NCBI GenBank assembly: GCA_016190985.1
Contig: JACPPI010000009.1
Span: 1-64,000, forward strand
DNA length: 64,000 bases
Direction: 5' to 3'
DNA from: Opitutia bacterium
GTDB lineage: Bacteria > Verrucomicrobiota > Verrucomicrobiia > Opitutales > Opitutaceae
The notes under the pieces: generated by a model
The model's input: the letters and a program-made list of their open reading frames with translations, nothing else
Database searches by the model: none
Told to the model about the DNA's origin: nothing
Shown here: positions 32,940 to 42,198 of the stretch, piece after piece
How the letters are laid out: every line of letters starts with the position of its first letter
How positions within the stretch are numbered: the stretch's first letter is position 1
Position numbers and translations under genes: made by a program

Positions 32940-34664
32940 ATGTCAGGCAATCCTCCCGCACCGCTCAGCAAAAACGAGCTTCTCAAGCAGAACGACCCCA
33001 CCCTCGGGGGCGCCTTGGCCGAGACCCTGGCCAACCCGGCGCTGGCCTGCTTTCCGGCGGACGACGAGCAGTTCCTGAAATTCCACGGCATCTACCAGCA
33101 GGACGACCGCGACAAGCGGAAGACCGGCAGGCAATACATCATGATGATCCGCGCCCGCATCCCGGGCGGCATCATTCCGCCGGACCAGTATCTGGCCTTT
33201 GACGATCTCTCGGAGCGCTACGGCAACCAAACCCTGCGCATCACCTCGCGCCAGTCGTTCCAGTGGCACGGCGTGGTGAAAGAAAAGCTCGGCCCGCTGC
33301 TGAAGGGCCTCAACGACGCGCTCTGCACCACGGTCGCGGCCTGCGGCGACGTGAACCGCAACGTCATGGCTCCCGCCACGCCCGCCGCCAGCGCGCTCGC
33401 CGAGCGCGTGCTGGCGGACGCGCGCCGGGTTGACGCCGCGCTCCTGCCGCAAACCGCCGCCTACCACGCCATCTGGATCGACGGCGAACCGCTCAAGCTC
33501 CCGCCCGAGGAGAAAAAGCAATTCGCGGACCCGCTCTACGGCAAGACCTACCTCCCCCGCAAATTCAAGATCGCCTTCGCCCTCCCGCCGCTGAACGACA
33601 CCGATGTCTTCACCAACTGCCTCGGCTTCGTCGCGATCCCCGACCCCGCCGAGCCGGCGCGCGTGCTCGGCTACAATCTGCTCTGCGGCGGCGGCCTCGG
33701 CATGAGCCACGGCAACCCGGATACTTATCCGCGCACCGCCGACGTGCTGGGTTTCTTCGCGCCTGAGGAAATCGTCAACGTCGCCCAAGCCGTGCTCACC
33801 GCCTACCGCGATTCCGGCGACCGCACCAACCGCAAGCACGCCCGTCTCAAATATGTGCTGGAGGAGCGTGGCGCCGACTGGTTCCGCGGCGAGGTGGAGT
33901 CGCGCGCCGGCCTCAAGCTCGCGCCGGCCCGCCCGATGAACTTCACGAGCCAGGGCGACCTGTTCGGCTGGCGCCAACAGAGCGAGGGGAGGTGGTTCCT
34001 CGGCCTCTACGTCGAGACCGGCCGCATCAAGGACACGCCGCAGCGCCAGCTGAAAACCGCGCTCCGCCGCATCGTCGCCAAGTTCCGGCCCGAGGTCCGC
34101 CTGACCCCCTCGCAGAACCTGCTGCTCGCCGGGGTGCACGCCGGCCAGAAGGACGGCATCACCGCGCTGCTCGCCGAGCACGGCATCCCGGTCGAGAACC
34201 AGGCCGGCGCCATCCGCCGCGCGTCGATGGCCTGCCCGTCGCTGCCGACCTGCGGCCTCGGCCTCGCCGAGAGCGAGCGCTACCTGCCCGCCCTGCTTGA
34301 GCAGCTCGAGGGCCTGCTCGCCGAGCTCGGCCTCAGCGACGAGGAAATCATCATCCGCATGACCGGCTGCCCCAACGGTTGCGCCCGCCCCTACATGGCC
34401 GAGATCGGCTTCGTCGGGAAGGCGCCGGGCAAATACAACCTCTACCTCGGCGGCAACGCCGGCACCACGCGCCTGAACCGCGAATACCGCGCGAGCGTCA
34501 AGGCCGACGACATCCTCAACGAGCTGCGCCCGCCGCTGGCCCGCTGGAAAAACGAACGGCGGCCGGGCGAGCGCTTTGGCGACTTTTGCGCGCGGGCGGT
34601 GCTGCCCGGGCAAATCACACAGGGAGCGGCCGGGGATGCCGCCCCCGCCTCTCTCTCCACATGA
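32940..34664 (+). CDS. cysI: assimilatory sulfite reductase hemoprotein (NADPH-type)
   Basis: 574 aa, two ferredoxin-like/NiR-SiR repeats. First half: FHGIYQQDDRDKRKTGRQY, LRITSRQSFQWHG, AACGDVNRNVMAP. The 4Fe-4S/siroheme cysteines are in ACPSLPTCGLGLAES (~430-440) and MTGCPNGCARPYMAEI (~478-482). It reduces sulfite to sulfide with six electrons. Its flavoprotein partner CysJ is not in the window, so the electron donor must be encoded elsewhere or be ferredoxin. First gene of the cysI-cysH-cysD-cysN set; it overlaps cysH by four bases. Confidence 0.95.
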   Translation: MSGNPPAPLSKNELLKQNDPTLGGALAETLANPALACFPADDEQFLKFHGIYQQDDRDKRKTGRQYIMMIRARIPGGIIPPDQYLAFDDLSERYGNQTLRITSRQSFQWHGVVKEKLGPLLKGLNDALCTTVAACGDVNRNVMAPATPAASALAERVLADARRVDAALLPQTAAYHAIWIDGEPLKLPPEEKKQFADPLYGKTYLPRKFKIAFALPPLNDTDVFTNCLGFVAIPDPAEPARVLGYNLLCGGGLGMSHGNPDTYPRTADVLGFFAPEEIVNVAQAVLTAYRDSGDRTNRKHARLKYVLEERGADWFRGEVESRAGLKLAPARPMNFTSQGDLFGWRQQSEGRWFLGLYVETGRIKDTPQRQLKTALRRIVAKFRPEVRLTPSQNLLLAGVHAGQKDGITALLAEHGIPVENQAGAIRRASMACPSLPTCGLGLAESERYLPALLEQLEGLLAELGLSDEEIIIRMTGCPNGCARPYMAEIGFVGKAPGKYNLYLGGNAGTTRLNREYRASVKADDILNELRPPLARWKNERRPGERFGDFCARAVLPGQITQGAAGDAAPASLST

Positions 34665-35320
34665 ACTCTCCCGCCGTCCTCATCCGCTGGAACACGGAGC
34701 TGCGCGCCCGGGCGCCGCTGGAGATCGTCCGCTGGGCCGTCGCCCGGGCGGGCGGCCGCGCGATCGTCTCCACCAACTTCCGCCCCTACGAGGCCGCCGT
34801 CCTGCACGCCGCGACCGCGGTGCAGCCCGACATTCCGGTGCTCTGGGTGGACCACGGCTACAACCGCCCGGCGACCTACCGGCACGCCGAGGCCCTGCGC
34901 GCGCAGCTCGGCCTCAACCTGAAACCTTACCTCCCGCGCCTGACGCCCGCGCACCGCGACGCCGTCCACGGACCGATCCCGACCACGGCGGACGAGGCCG
35001 GCCTGAGAGAGTTCAGCGCGCGGATGAAACTGGAGCCCTTCCGGCGCGGCATGCGCGAGCTGGCCCCGACCGTCTGGCTCACCGCGCTCCGGCACGCGCA
35101 GAACCCGGACCGCGCCGGTCTCGACCTCGTGTCGTTCGACGAGAATTTCGGCACACTCAAGGTCAGCCCCTTCCTCTACGCCACCGATGCCGATCTTGAG
35201 GCCTATCTCGCGCAACACAGCCTCCCCAACGAGCGGGATTATTTCGATCCCGCCAAGGCCGGCGAAAAGCGCGAATGCGGCCTGCACGCGGCCTGGGGCA
35301 GACACGCGGTCAACGCCTGA
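34661..35320 (+). CDS. cysH: phosphoadenylyl-sulfate (or APS) reductase
   Basis: 219 aa, ATG overlapping the cysI stop (ATGA). CysH family of the PP-loop fold: AIVSTNFRPYEAAVLHAA (modified PP-loop), LWVDHGYNRPATYRHAE, WLTALRHAQNPDR and the catalytic C-terminal KRECGLHAAW. The only cysteine is in that ECGLH motif. The two CC pairs that hold the 4Fe-4S cluster in APS reductases are missing, so it is the PAPS type by this test. It reduces (P)APS to sulfite using thioredoxin. No APS kinase (cysC) is in this cluster, so it must lie elsewhere if PAPS is the substrate. Confidence 0.9.
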   Translation: MNSPAVLIRWNTELRARAPLEIVRWAVARAGGRAIVSTNFRPYEAAVLHAATAVQPDIPVLWVDHGYNRPATYRHAEALRAQLGLNLKPYLPRLTPAHRDAVHGPIPTTADEAGLREFSARMKLEPFRRGMRELAPTVWLTALRHAQNPDRAGLDLVSFDENFGTLKVSPFLYATDADLEAYLAQHSLPNERDYFDPAKAGEKRECGLHAAWGRHAVNA

Positions 35321-35374
35321 TCCACCTTCGCCGCCGATCCACTCCGCGCCCCGCCGGGCGCCGACCACCCGTTC

Positions 35375-36277
35375 ATGACCAGCTACCACCTCGACCACCT
35401 CCAGCACCTCGAGACCGAGGCGATCCACATCATGCGCGAGGTCGCGGGCGAATTCGAGCGCCCCGCCCTGCTCTTCTCCGGCGGCAAGGATTCCATCTGC
35501 CTCCTGCGCCTCGCCGAGAAGGCCTTCCGGCCCTCGGAGCTGCCGCTGCCGCTGCTCAACGTCGACACCGGCCACCATTTTCCCGAGTTGAACGAGTTCC
35601 GCGACCGCCGCGCGCAGCAGCTCGGCGCGAAGCTCATCGTGCGCCGGGTCGAGGACGCCATCGCCAGCGGCGCCGCCCTGCCGGCCCCCGGCGAGGTCAG
35701 CCGCAACCGCCTGCAGATCCCCGTCCTGCTCGCCGCCATCGAGGAATACCGCTTCGACGCCTGCATCGGCGGCGCCCGCCGCGACGAGGAGAGGGCCCGC
35801 GCCAAGGAGCGCTTCTTCAGCTTCCGCGACAGCTTCGGCCAGTGGGACCCGAAGAACCAGCGCCCCGAGATCTGGAACCTCTACAACGGCCGCCTCAATC
35901 CCGGCGACAACATGCGCGTGTTCCCGCTGAACAACTGGACCGAGACGGATGTGTGGGAATACATCCGCCAGGAGGAGCTGGAGGTCCCCAGCATCTATTT
36001 CAGCCACCGCCGGCCCTGCGTGCGGCGCGGCGGCCAGTGGCTCCCGGTCAACGCCATCCTCCCGCCCAGGCCCGCCGAGACCGTGCGCGACCTCGTCGTG
36101 CGCGTCCGCACCATCGGCGACATCATCAGCACCGGCCTGGTCGAGTCGCCCGCCGCCACGGTGGACGACATCATCGCCGAGATCGCCGCCGCGCGCGTCA
36201 CCGAGCGCGGCTCGCGCGCCGACGACCGCGCCTCCGAGGCCGCCATGGAGGACCGCAAAAAGGCGGGCTATTTCTAG
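35375..36277 (+). CDS. cysD: sulfate adenylyltransferase small subunit
   Basis: 300 aa of the CysD family. PP-loop pyrophosphatase motif LLFSGGKDSICLLRLAE at ~33, LNVDTGHHFPELNEFRD, the GGARRDEERARAKERFFS signature and VFPLNNWTETDVWEYI. It makes APS from ATP and sulfate, with energy from GTP hydrolysis by CysN. The C-terminus ends in RKKAGYF, the usual CysD ending. A 54-base gap follows cysH; cysN starts immediately after the stop. Confidence 0.97.
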   Translation: MTSYHLDHLQHLETEAIHIMREVAGEFERPALLFSGGKDSICLLRLAEKAFRPSELPLPLLNVDTGHHFPELNEFRDRRAQQLGAKLIVRRVEDAIASGAALPAPGEVSRNRLQIPVLLAAIEEYRFDACIGGARRDEERARAKERFFSFRDSFGQWDPKNQRPEIWNLYNGRLNPGDNMRVFPLNNWTETDVWEYIRQEELEVPSIYFSHRRPCVRRGGQWLPVNAILPPRPAETVRDLVVRVRTIGDIISTGLVESPAATVDDIIAEIAAARVTERGSRADDRASEAAMEDRKKAGYF

Positions 36278-37618
36278 ATGTTCACCGAAGAAATCCTCGC
36301 CGCCCCGCCCGTGCACGTGCCCGTCGGCATCCTCCGCTTCAACACCTGCGGCAGCGTCGACGACGGCAAGTCCACGCTCATCGGCCGCCTGCTCTACGAT
36401 TCCAAGTCCCTCCTGGAGGACCAGCTCGAGGCGCTGGAGCGTTCGGCCGACCTCACCGGCGGCGGCGCGATCAACCTCGCCAACCTCACCGACGGCCTCC
36501 GCGCCGAGCGCGAGCAGGGCATCACGATCGACGTCGCCTACCGCTACTTCGCCACGCCGCGCCGCAAGTTCATCATCGCCGACACCCCGGGCCACGTCCA
36601 ATACACCCGCAACATGGTGACCGGCGCGAGCCACGCCAACCTCTCCATCGTCCTCGTCGACGCCCGCCTCGGCGTGATCGAGCAGAGCCGCCGCCACACC
36701 GCCATCGCGTCGCTGCTGCGCATCCCGCACCTCGTCGTCGCCATCAACAAGATGGACCTCGTCGGCTGGAGCGAGGCGCGTTTCCACGAGATCCGCGGGC
36801 AGTTCGAGGCCTTCCTGCCGCGCCTCGATCTCCAGGATGTGAAATTCATCCCGATCAGCGCGCTCCACGGCGACAACGTCGTCACGCCCTCGGTCCGCGC
36901 GCCCTGGCATCCCGGCCCGACCCTGCTCGGCCACCTCGAGGGCGTGCACATCGGCAGCGACTGGAACCTGAACGGCTTCCGCCTGCCCGTGCAATGGGTC
37001 AACCGCCCGAACCACCCGACCGACGCGCGACTCCACGACTTCCGCGGCTACAGCGGCCAGATCGCCGGCGGCATCGTGCGCCCCGGCCAGCGCGTGCTCG
37101 TGCTGCCCGCCGGCCTCGTAACGACCGTGAAGGAAATCTGGACCTACGACGGCAGCGTGCCCGAGGCCTTCTGCCCCCAGTCAATCACCCTCGTGCTGGC
37201 GGACGACCTCGACGCCGGCCGCGGCAGCATGATCATCGGCCTCGACCACCACACCGGCACCGGCACGGACCTGCAGGCCAAGGTCTGCTGGATGCACTCC
37301 CGCCCGCTGGAGCGCGGCAAGAAATATTTCCTCAAGCACACGACCAGCACCGTGCAGGCCGTCGTCACGGAACTCACGCACCGGCTCAACATCGAGACGC
37401 TCGAGCCCGAGCCCGCCCCCGCCGCGCTCGCCATGAACGACCTCGGCGAGATCCGCCTGCGTGTCGCGCAACCCCTGTATTACGACAGCTACGCCGTGAA
37501 CCGGCTCACCGGCTCTTTCATCCTCATCGAGCCCGGCGCCAACGCCACGGTCGCCGCCGGCATGTTGCTGCCGGCGCGGGCGGCCGTGAAACCCGAGATG
37601 GGCGACTTCATCATATGA
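36278..37618 (+). CDS. cysN: sulfate adenylyltransferase large subunit (GTPase)
   Basis: 446 aa, translation-factor GTPase. G1 CGSVDDGKSTLIGRLLYD, G3 ADTPGHVQYTRNM, G4 NKMDLVGW, and the EREQGITIDVAYRYF switch. Two beta-barrel domains follow. It has no C-terminal APS kinase domain (CysC), unlike the fused NodQ-type. Start ATG directly follows the cysD stop, and its own stop overlaps the next gene by four bases. It works with CysD as a heterodimer in the cytoplasm to activate sulfate. Confidence 0.97.
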   Translation: MFTEEILAAPPVHVPVGILRFNTCGSVDDGKSTLIGRLLYDSKSLLEDQLEALERSADLTGGGAINLANLTDGLRAEREQGITIDVAYRYFATPRRKFIIADTPGHVQYTRNMVTGASHANLSIVLVDARLGVIEQSRRHTAIASLLRIPHLVVAINKMDLVGWSEARFHEIRGQFEAFLPRLDLQDVKFIPISALHGDNVVTPSVRAPWHPGPTLLGHLEGVHIGSDWNLNGFRLPVQWVNRPNHPTDARLHDFRGYSGQIAGGIVRPGQRVLVLPAGLVTTVKEIWTYDGSVPEAFCPQSITLVLADDLDAGRGSMIIGLDHHTGTGTDLQAKVCWMHSRPLERGKKYFLKHTTSTVQAVVTELTHRLNIETLEPEPAPAALAMNDLGEIRLRVAQPLYYDSYAVNRLTGSFILIEPGANATVAAGMLLPARAAVKPEMGDFII

Positions 37619-37863
37619 GCACTTCCACCGCCACCGCCCGGGCGCGCGACCCGCACTGGCGCAGTTTCGCCAAGGCCGTGAGCTGGCGCTGCGTCGGCAC
37701 CCTGGACACCTTCGTGGTGAGCTTTGTGGTGCTCACCCTCACCGGCGCGACGGGCGGCAGCAAGGGCCTGGCGCTGCACATTTCCGGTGGCATCGCCTCG
37801 GCGGAGGTCGTGACGAAGATCATCCTCTATTACCTGCACGAGCGTGCCTGGGCCCGCTTCTGA
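37615..37863 (+). CDS. DUF2061 membrane protein of the sulfate-assimilation operon
   Basis: 82 aa, ATG overlapping the cysN stop (ATGA). A short basic N-terminus (RDPHWRSFAKAVSWRCVGTL) leads to two helices: DTFVVSFVVLTLTGATG and a second at ALHISGGIASAEVVTKIILYYL, ending in YLHERAWARF. This is the DUF2061 pattern. The family is often found in operons with cysDN genes in proteobacteria and others, and its role is not known. Tight coupling here supports a function in sulfate uptake or activation. Confidence 0.9.
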   Translation: MSTSTATARARDPHWRSFAKAVSWRCVGTLDTFVVSFVVLTLTGATGGSKGLALHISGGIASAEVVTKIILYYLHERAWARF

Positions 37864-37880
37864 CCTGCTCCGCCGCCAAA

Positions 37881-37912
37881 AAGGTTGCCCGGTCCGGCCG
37901 CGCGGCTACCTT
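37881..37912. promoter_or_regulatory. possible operator of the Rrf2 gene
   Basis: An imperfect inverted repeat, AAGGTTGCC (37881-37889) and GGCTACCTT (37904-37912), 8 of 9 matching, with a 14-base spacer, about ten bases before the Rrf2 start. Rrf2 regulators bind dyads and commonly repress their own promoters. This site fits that, but no second copy was seen before cysI. Confidence 0.3.
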
Positions 37913-37921
37913 GGCCGCCTG

Positions 37922-38335
37922 TTGAAAATCTCCGTCAAAGTGGATTATGCGTGCCGCGTCATGGCGGAGCTGGCGCGCCTGCACGGCTCGGGCCGGCTGG
38001 CGCAGATCGAGCACCTCGCGCAGACGGAGGCGGTGCCCGCCAACTTTCTCGCGCAGATCCTCGGCAAGCTCCGCACGCACCGGCTCATCACCAGCCGCCG
38101 CGGCAACCTCGGCGGCTACCTCCTGGCCCGGCCGCCCGAGGAAATCTCCCTCCACGACATCCTGCTGGCCGTCGAGGGCGGCTGCCTGCACCTCAGCGGC
38201 AACTTTCATGGCCGCAGCGGCCGCCGCCTCAAGAAAGTCTGGGACGAGATCGGCGAGACCCTGGCGGAGAAAACCAAGAGCTACACCCTCGACCGGCTCG
38301 CCACGAAGAATCCGGCCGAGATGTATTATATCTGA
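37922..38335 (+). CDS. Rrf2 family transcriptional regulator, probable sulfur-assimilation regulator
   Basis: 137 aa from TTG at 37922 (LKISVKVDYACRVMAELARL), the usual Rrf2 start; the frame upstream has no homology-like character. Winged helix: helix-turn-helix in LAQTEAVPANFLAQILGKLR and the wing RRGNLGGYLLARPPEEISLHDI. Length is normal. The three-Cys cluster of IscR/NsrR is missing; only YAC and GGCLHL have cysteines. It therefore resembles CymR-type regulators of cysteine metabolism rather than an iron-sulfur sensor. It lies 58 bases past DUF2061, at the end of the cys genes, and is inferred to control them. Confidence 0.85.
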   Translation: MKISVKVDYACRVMAELARLHGSGRLAQIEHLAQTEAVPANFLAQILGKLRTHRLITSRRGNLGGYLLARPPEEISLHDILLAVEGGCLHLSGNFHGRSGRRLKKVWDEIGETLAEKTKSYTLDRLATKNPAEMYYI

Positions 38336-38344
38336 GCGCCGCGC

Positions 38345-39925
38345 TCACGCCGGCACGAGCCGCCCCGCGACGGGCGGCTCGATCGTTTTCCGCTCGCGGA
38401 TATAGTCGCTCAGCACATCGCTCAAGACCTTGCCCCGCGCCACGACGCGGCCTTGGAGGAACGCGGCATAGCCGTCGCCGCCCTCGGCGAGGAAGCTGTT
38501 CGTGGCGATGCGGTAGGTCTTGGCCTCCGCCACGGGCTGGCCCGAGACTTCGAGCGATACGAGGCGCGCCCCGACAGGGCGCTTCAAGTCGTAGGTCGCG
38601 CGCAGGCCGGAGACCTGGCACATGCCGGCCTGAAGCGAGAGCCCGTGCTCGACCACGCCGCGCAGCGCGGCCCCGGGCAGCTCGACGACGACGTTGTCGT
38701 TGAGAAACGGAAACGCATCGAGCACGCGCCCGTGGTCGATCGGACCCTCCGGAATGTCGGCGCGCAGGCCGCCGGCGTTGGTCAGCGCGGCGTCGGCGCC
38801 GCCGCTCCGGCGCATGGCGTCGGCGATGAGGTCGCCGAGCGGGGACTCGCGGTTGTATTTGCGGATGATCCGCGCGGTGGCGCGGCCGAAGGGCGCGCCG
38901 ATCTGCGGCGCAATGACCCCGCGGTAGTGCTCCACGCGGGCGGCGACGACGGGATCGGGCGCGAGATCGTCGCTCCAGACCTTGAGCAGCTCGACGTCGT
39001 GCGCGACGACCTTGCGGTCCTTCACCTTGAGGCGGATGCGGCCGAGGCGGGTGCCGTAGCCGTAGGTCTGCGTGATGATGGTGCCGGTGTCGGGCTGGAT
39101 GATCGGCTGGTCGAGGCCGTGGTGCGAATGCGCCGCGATATAGACGTCGATGTTCGGCACCGCGCCGCAGAACCCGATGTCCTCGTCGAGCGGGCGCTGC
39201 ACCTCGGGGTCGTTCTCGGCGTCGGTCTGCATCGCCCCCGGCAGGCCCATGTGGCCGAGCACGACGAGCACGTCCACCGTGTCGCGCAGCTCGGCGACGC
39301 AGGCCCTGGTCTCCGCGACGGGGTCGGTGAACTCCAGCTCGGCGACCTTGGAGGGCATGATGGTGTTGTGCGCGGCCATGAGACCCATGACGCCGATGAT
39401 GCCGACGCGCGCGCCGTTGCGCTCGAGGATGGCGTAGGGCCGGGTGAAGCGGATGCCCGTGCCCTTGTGGCGGATGTTGCAGCAGAGGATCGGAAACGGC
39501 ACGCGCTGCATCGCGTGGTCGAAAATCCTCCAGCCGTAGTCGAACTCGTGGTTGCCCGCGCTCATGGCGTCGTAGCGCATCAGCGTCATCATCTCCATCA
39601 GCGCCTCGCCGTGGGTGAGGTGCGACATCGTGCCGGTGAACATGTCGCCCGAGTCGAGCAGGAACGAGGTCCGGGCGGCGGCGCGCTCGCGCCCGACCAG
39701 CGCGGCGAGGTGGGCCGCGCCGCCGAGCTTGGGCGCGCCGTGCAGCCAGTAGGCGGGGATGGGCTCGAAGGCGCTGTGAAAGTCATTCGTGTAGAGCAGC
39801 GTCAGCTCGTGCGCGCCGCCGCCGAGCTTGCCGATGTCGGCGCGGGCGCGGTTGGCCAGCTGGTGCAGCACCAGCGGGGAGAGGGCGGCGATCTTGGTGA
39901 ACTGGCGGCGGGTGAACAGGTGCAT
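38345..39925 (-). CDS. Tat-exported 5'-nucleotidase / UDP-sugar hydrolase (UshA-like)
   Basis: 526 aa, ATG at 39925. The N-terminus (MHLFTRRQFTKIAALSPLV) is a Tat-type signal with a twin arginine. Metallophosphatase domain: LLYTNDFHSAF, LLDSGDMFTGT, SAGNHEFDYGW, VVLGHMGLPG and YIAAHSHHG with metal ligands. The C-terminal 5_nucleotid_C domain (ALTNAGGLRADIP; the FLNDNVVVELPG stretch) binds the nucleotide. It should hydrolyse nucleotides or UDP-sugars outside the cytoplasm. It is 11 bases downstream of the sulfatase gene on the same strand, probably co-transcribed. Confidence 0.9.
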   Translation of the reverse strand: MHLFTRRQFTKIAALSPLVLHQLANRARADIGKLGGGAHELTLLYTNDFHSAFEPIPAYWLHGAPKLGGAAHLAALVGRERAAARTSFLLDSGDMFTGTMSHLTHGEALMEMMTLMRYDAMSAGNHEFDYGWRIFDHAMQRVPFPILCCNIRHKGTGIRFTRPYAILERNGARVGIIGVMGLMAAHNTIMPSKVAELEFTDPVAETRACVAELRDTVDVLVVLGHMGLPGAMQTDAENDPEVQRPLDEDIGFCGAVPNIDVYIAAHSHHGLDQPIIQPDTGTIITQTYGYGTRLGRIRLKVKDRKVVAHDVELLKVWSDDLAPDPVVAARVEHYRGVIAPQIGAPFGRATARIIRKYNRESPLGDLIADAMRRSGGADAALTNAGGLRADIPEGPIDHGRVLDAFPFLNDNVVVELPGAALRGVVEHGLSLQAGMCQVSGLRATYDLKRPVGARLVSLEVSGQPVAEAKTYRIATNSFLAEGGDGYAAFLQGRVVARGKVLSDVLSDYIRERKTIEPPVAGRLVPA

Positions 39926-39936
39926 GGCGGATGGGT

Positions 39937-42198
39937 TCAGCGCGGCGCGGCTTCGAGGGTCACCTTCCGCAGCGCGCCGGTAAACGCGGCGGGCGAGGCG
40001 TAGTCCGCGCTCACCGGCGTGTAGAGGTCGCAGCCGAGGTCGAGGGTTTCGTGGGTGATGTTGTGCAGGCGGCGCGGCACGTGGCCGCGGCCGGCCTCGC
40101 GGCCGTCGACCGAGAGGAAGACGTCGGCGCCGCCGTCCGGCGTGAGCGTGAAACTCGCGCCCAGTTGCCGCGCGGCCGTCGGCACCGGATCGGCCGTGGC
40201 GACGGTGGTGCGCTCCTCGCCGGCGTAGTTGTAGTGGAACTTGAGCCGGCCCTCGTGCACGTAGAGCGCATAGCCGGCGAAGCGCCCGCCGAAGGCCAGG
40301 AGCACGCCGGCGCGCGCCGCGTCGCCGGGCGCGATGTCGGCCGTCATGCTCCACGAGCGGCCGCGCAGGTCGGGCGCGACGCCCTTGTGGATGCCGCTGA
40401 CCGGCGGGAAGAACTCGAAGCGCGCGCCCTGCTGCGGCGAGCCCGGCGGCAGCAGCATCTCGCGCGCGGCGCGGCGGTCGTCGAGCGGGTAGACCCCGTT
40501 GGCCTGCGCCTCGCGCTCCCACGCCGCCAGCAGCGCGGCGAGCCTGTCGGGCCGCGCGGCGGCGAGGTCGTGCCGCTCGTTGAAATCATTGGCCAGGTCG
40601 TAGAGCTCCCACTTGTCCTGTTCAAACGGCGCGTCGGGCGGGTGGAAGGTGACGGCCTTCCAGCCCTCGTGGTAGATGGCGCGGTGCCCGTAGATCTCGA
40701 CATACTGCGTGGCGCGGCGCGAGGGCGCGGCCGCATCCTTCCACGTGTAGGCCATGCTCGTGCCGTGCAGCGGCAGCAGCGCGGGCCCGGCGGCCGCGGG
40801 TTTCACGCCCGTGGCCTCGAGGACGGTGGGCAGCACGTCGACGACGTCGTGGAATTGCGGCCGCACCTCGCCGGTGGCGGGGATGTGCCCCGGCCAGCGC
40901 ATGATGAGCGGCACGCGCACGCCGCCCTCGTGCGTCGTGCCCTTGGCGCGGCGGAACGGCGTGTTGCCCGCCTGCGTCCAGCCGGTCGGATAGGTCGGAT
41001 AGGTCAGCGCGTTGCCGAGATCGTCGAGGTGCTTCGCGCCGCCTTCCAGCGTGCCGTTGGTGCCGGTGGTGAAGAGCCGGATCTCGTTCCACTGGCCGTC
41101 GGGCCCGCCCTCGGGGCTGGCGCCGTTGTCGGAGGCGAGGATGATGAGCGTGTGGTCCTTCAGGCCCGCGTGTTCCAGGTAATCCAGCAGCCGGCCCATC
41201 TCATGGTCGGTGTGCTCGACGAAGGCGGCGAAGGTCTCGTAGTAGCGTGCATAGACGCGCTGCTGCTCCGGCGTCAGTTCCGCCCAGGGCTTGATGCCGG
41301 GATTCGCCGGCGGCAGCGCGGCGTCCGCCGGCACGAGGCCAAGGGCCTTCTGGCGCGCCAGCGTGGTTGCGCGCAGCGCGTCCCAGCCGGCGTCGAACTT
41401 GCCGCGCCATTTCGCGAGGTATTCGGGCGGCGCGTGGTGCGGCGCGTGTCCGGCGCTGTAGGCGAGGTAGAGAAAGAACGGCTTGTCGGGCTGGTTGGCG
41501 CGGTGTTCGGCGATGTAGCCGATGGCGTGGTCGGTCAGGTCGGTCTCGGAGTGGTAGGGCCGGCCGTGGAGCTGCGCCGGGACATTTTTCAAGCGCTCGC
41601 GATCCTGATAAAGCTCCGGGTTCCACGGGTTGGTCTCACCACTGCTGAACCCGTAGAAGTGGTCGAAGCCGCGGCCGGTCGGCCAGTAGGCAGAGGACGC
41701 CGCGGGATTGAGCTCGGTCATGGGCGTGAGATGCCACTTGCCGACGGCGAAGGTGCTGTAGCCGCCGGCCCGCAGGTATTCCGCCATCGTGCCCGCATCA
41801 GGCCGGATGCCGCCGGTGCTGTTGGCCTGGGCGCTGGCGTATTCGGCGATGCAGGCCACGCCGACGCTGTGCGGGTTGCGGCCGGTGAGCAGCGCGGCGC
41901 GCGTGGGCGAGCAGACGGGCGCGACGTGGAAATTGCTGTAGCGCACGCCGGCCGCGGCGAGCCGGTCGACATTGGGCGTGGCGATCGGCGAGCCGTAGCA
42001 GCCGAACTGGGCGAAGCCGATGTCGTCCCAGAGGATGACCACGACATGGGGCGCGCCCGCGGGCGGCCGCACCGGCGCCGGCCAGTTGACCGCCGCCGCG
42101 CGGTAGTCGTGCGCGAAGGCCGGCGGGTTCGCCGCCGGCGCGGACAACGCGCCGACCAAGCCAAGCGCGGCGAGCCGCAGAAGGTTGAAGCCGGTCAT
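39937..42198 (-). CDS. exported arylsulfatase (formylglycine type)
   Basis: 753 aa, ATG at 42198 giving a signal peptide (MTGFNLLRLAALGLVGALSA). Alkaline-phosphatase superfamily S1 sulfatase: VVVILWDDIGFAQFGCYG (metal ligands D-D), the formylglycine motif CSPTRAALLTGR (C-x-P-x-R, ~residue 92), GKWHLTP, and LASDNGASPEGG. The Cys is converted by a formylglycine-generating enzyme not seen here. The last ~160 residues form a beta-rich domain (WSMTADIAPGDAARAGVLL, SFTLTPDGGADVFLSVDG), common in large arylsulfatases of choline-sulfatase-like groups. Substrate probably a sulfated polysaccharide or ester. First of two genes with the 5'-nucleotidase. Confidence 0.95.
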   Translation of the reverse strand: MTGFNLLRLAALGLVGALSAPAANPPAFAHDYRAAAVNWPAPVRPPAGAPHVVVILWDDIGFAQFGCYGSPIATPNVDRLAAAGVRYSNFHVAPVCSPTRAALLTGRNPHSVGVACIAEYASAQANSTGGIRPDAGTMAEYLRAGGYSTFAVGKWHLTPMTELNPAASSAYWPTGRGFDHFYGFSSGETNPWNPELYQDRERLKNVPAQLHGRPYHSETDLTDHAIGYIAEHRANQPDKPFFLYLAYSAGHAPHHAPPEYLAKWRGKFDAGWDALRATTLARQKALGLVPADAALPPANPGIKPWAELTPEQQRVYARYYETFAAFVEHTDHEMGRLLDYLEHAGLKDHTLIILASDNGASPEGGPDGQWNEIRLFTTGTNGTLEGGAKHLDDLGNALTYPTYPTGWTQAGNTPFRRAKGTTHEGGVRVPLIMRWPGHIPATGEVRPQFHDVVDVLPTVLEATGVKPAAAGPALLPLHGTSMAYTWKDAAAPSRRATQYVEIYGHRAIYHEGWKAVTFHPPDAPFEQDKWELYDLANDFNERHDLAAARPDRLAALLAAWEREAQANGVYPLDDRRAAREMLLPPGSPQQGARFEFFPPVSGIHKGVAPDLRGRSWSMTADIAPGDAARAGVLLAFGGRFAGYALYVHEGRLKFHYNYAGEERTTVATADPVPTAARQLGASFTLTPDGGADVFLSVDGREAGRGHVPRRLHNITHETLDLGCDLYTPVSADYASPAAFTGALRKVTLEAAPR

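Noticed and set aside
34442-37036. 864-codon minus-strand frame opposite cysH-cysD-cysN
   Set aside because: Antisense shadow of well-identified genes; Val/Glu/Gly-rich without any domain.
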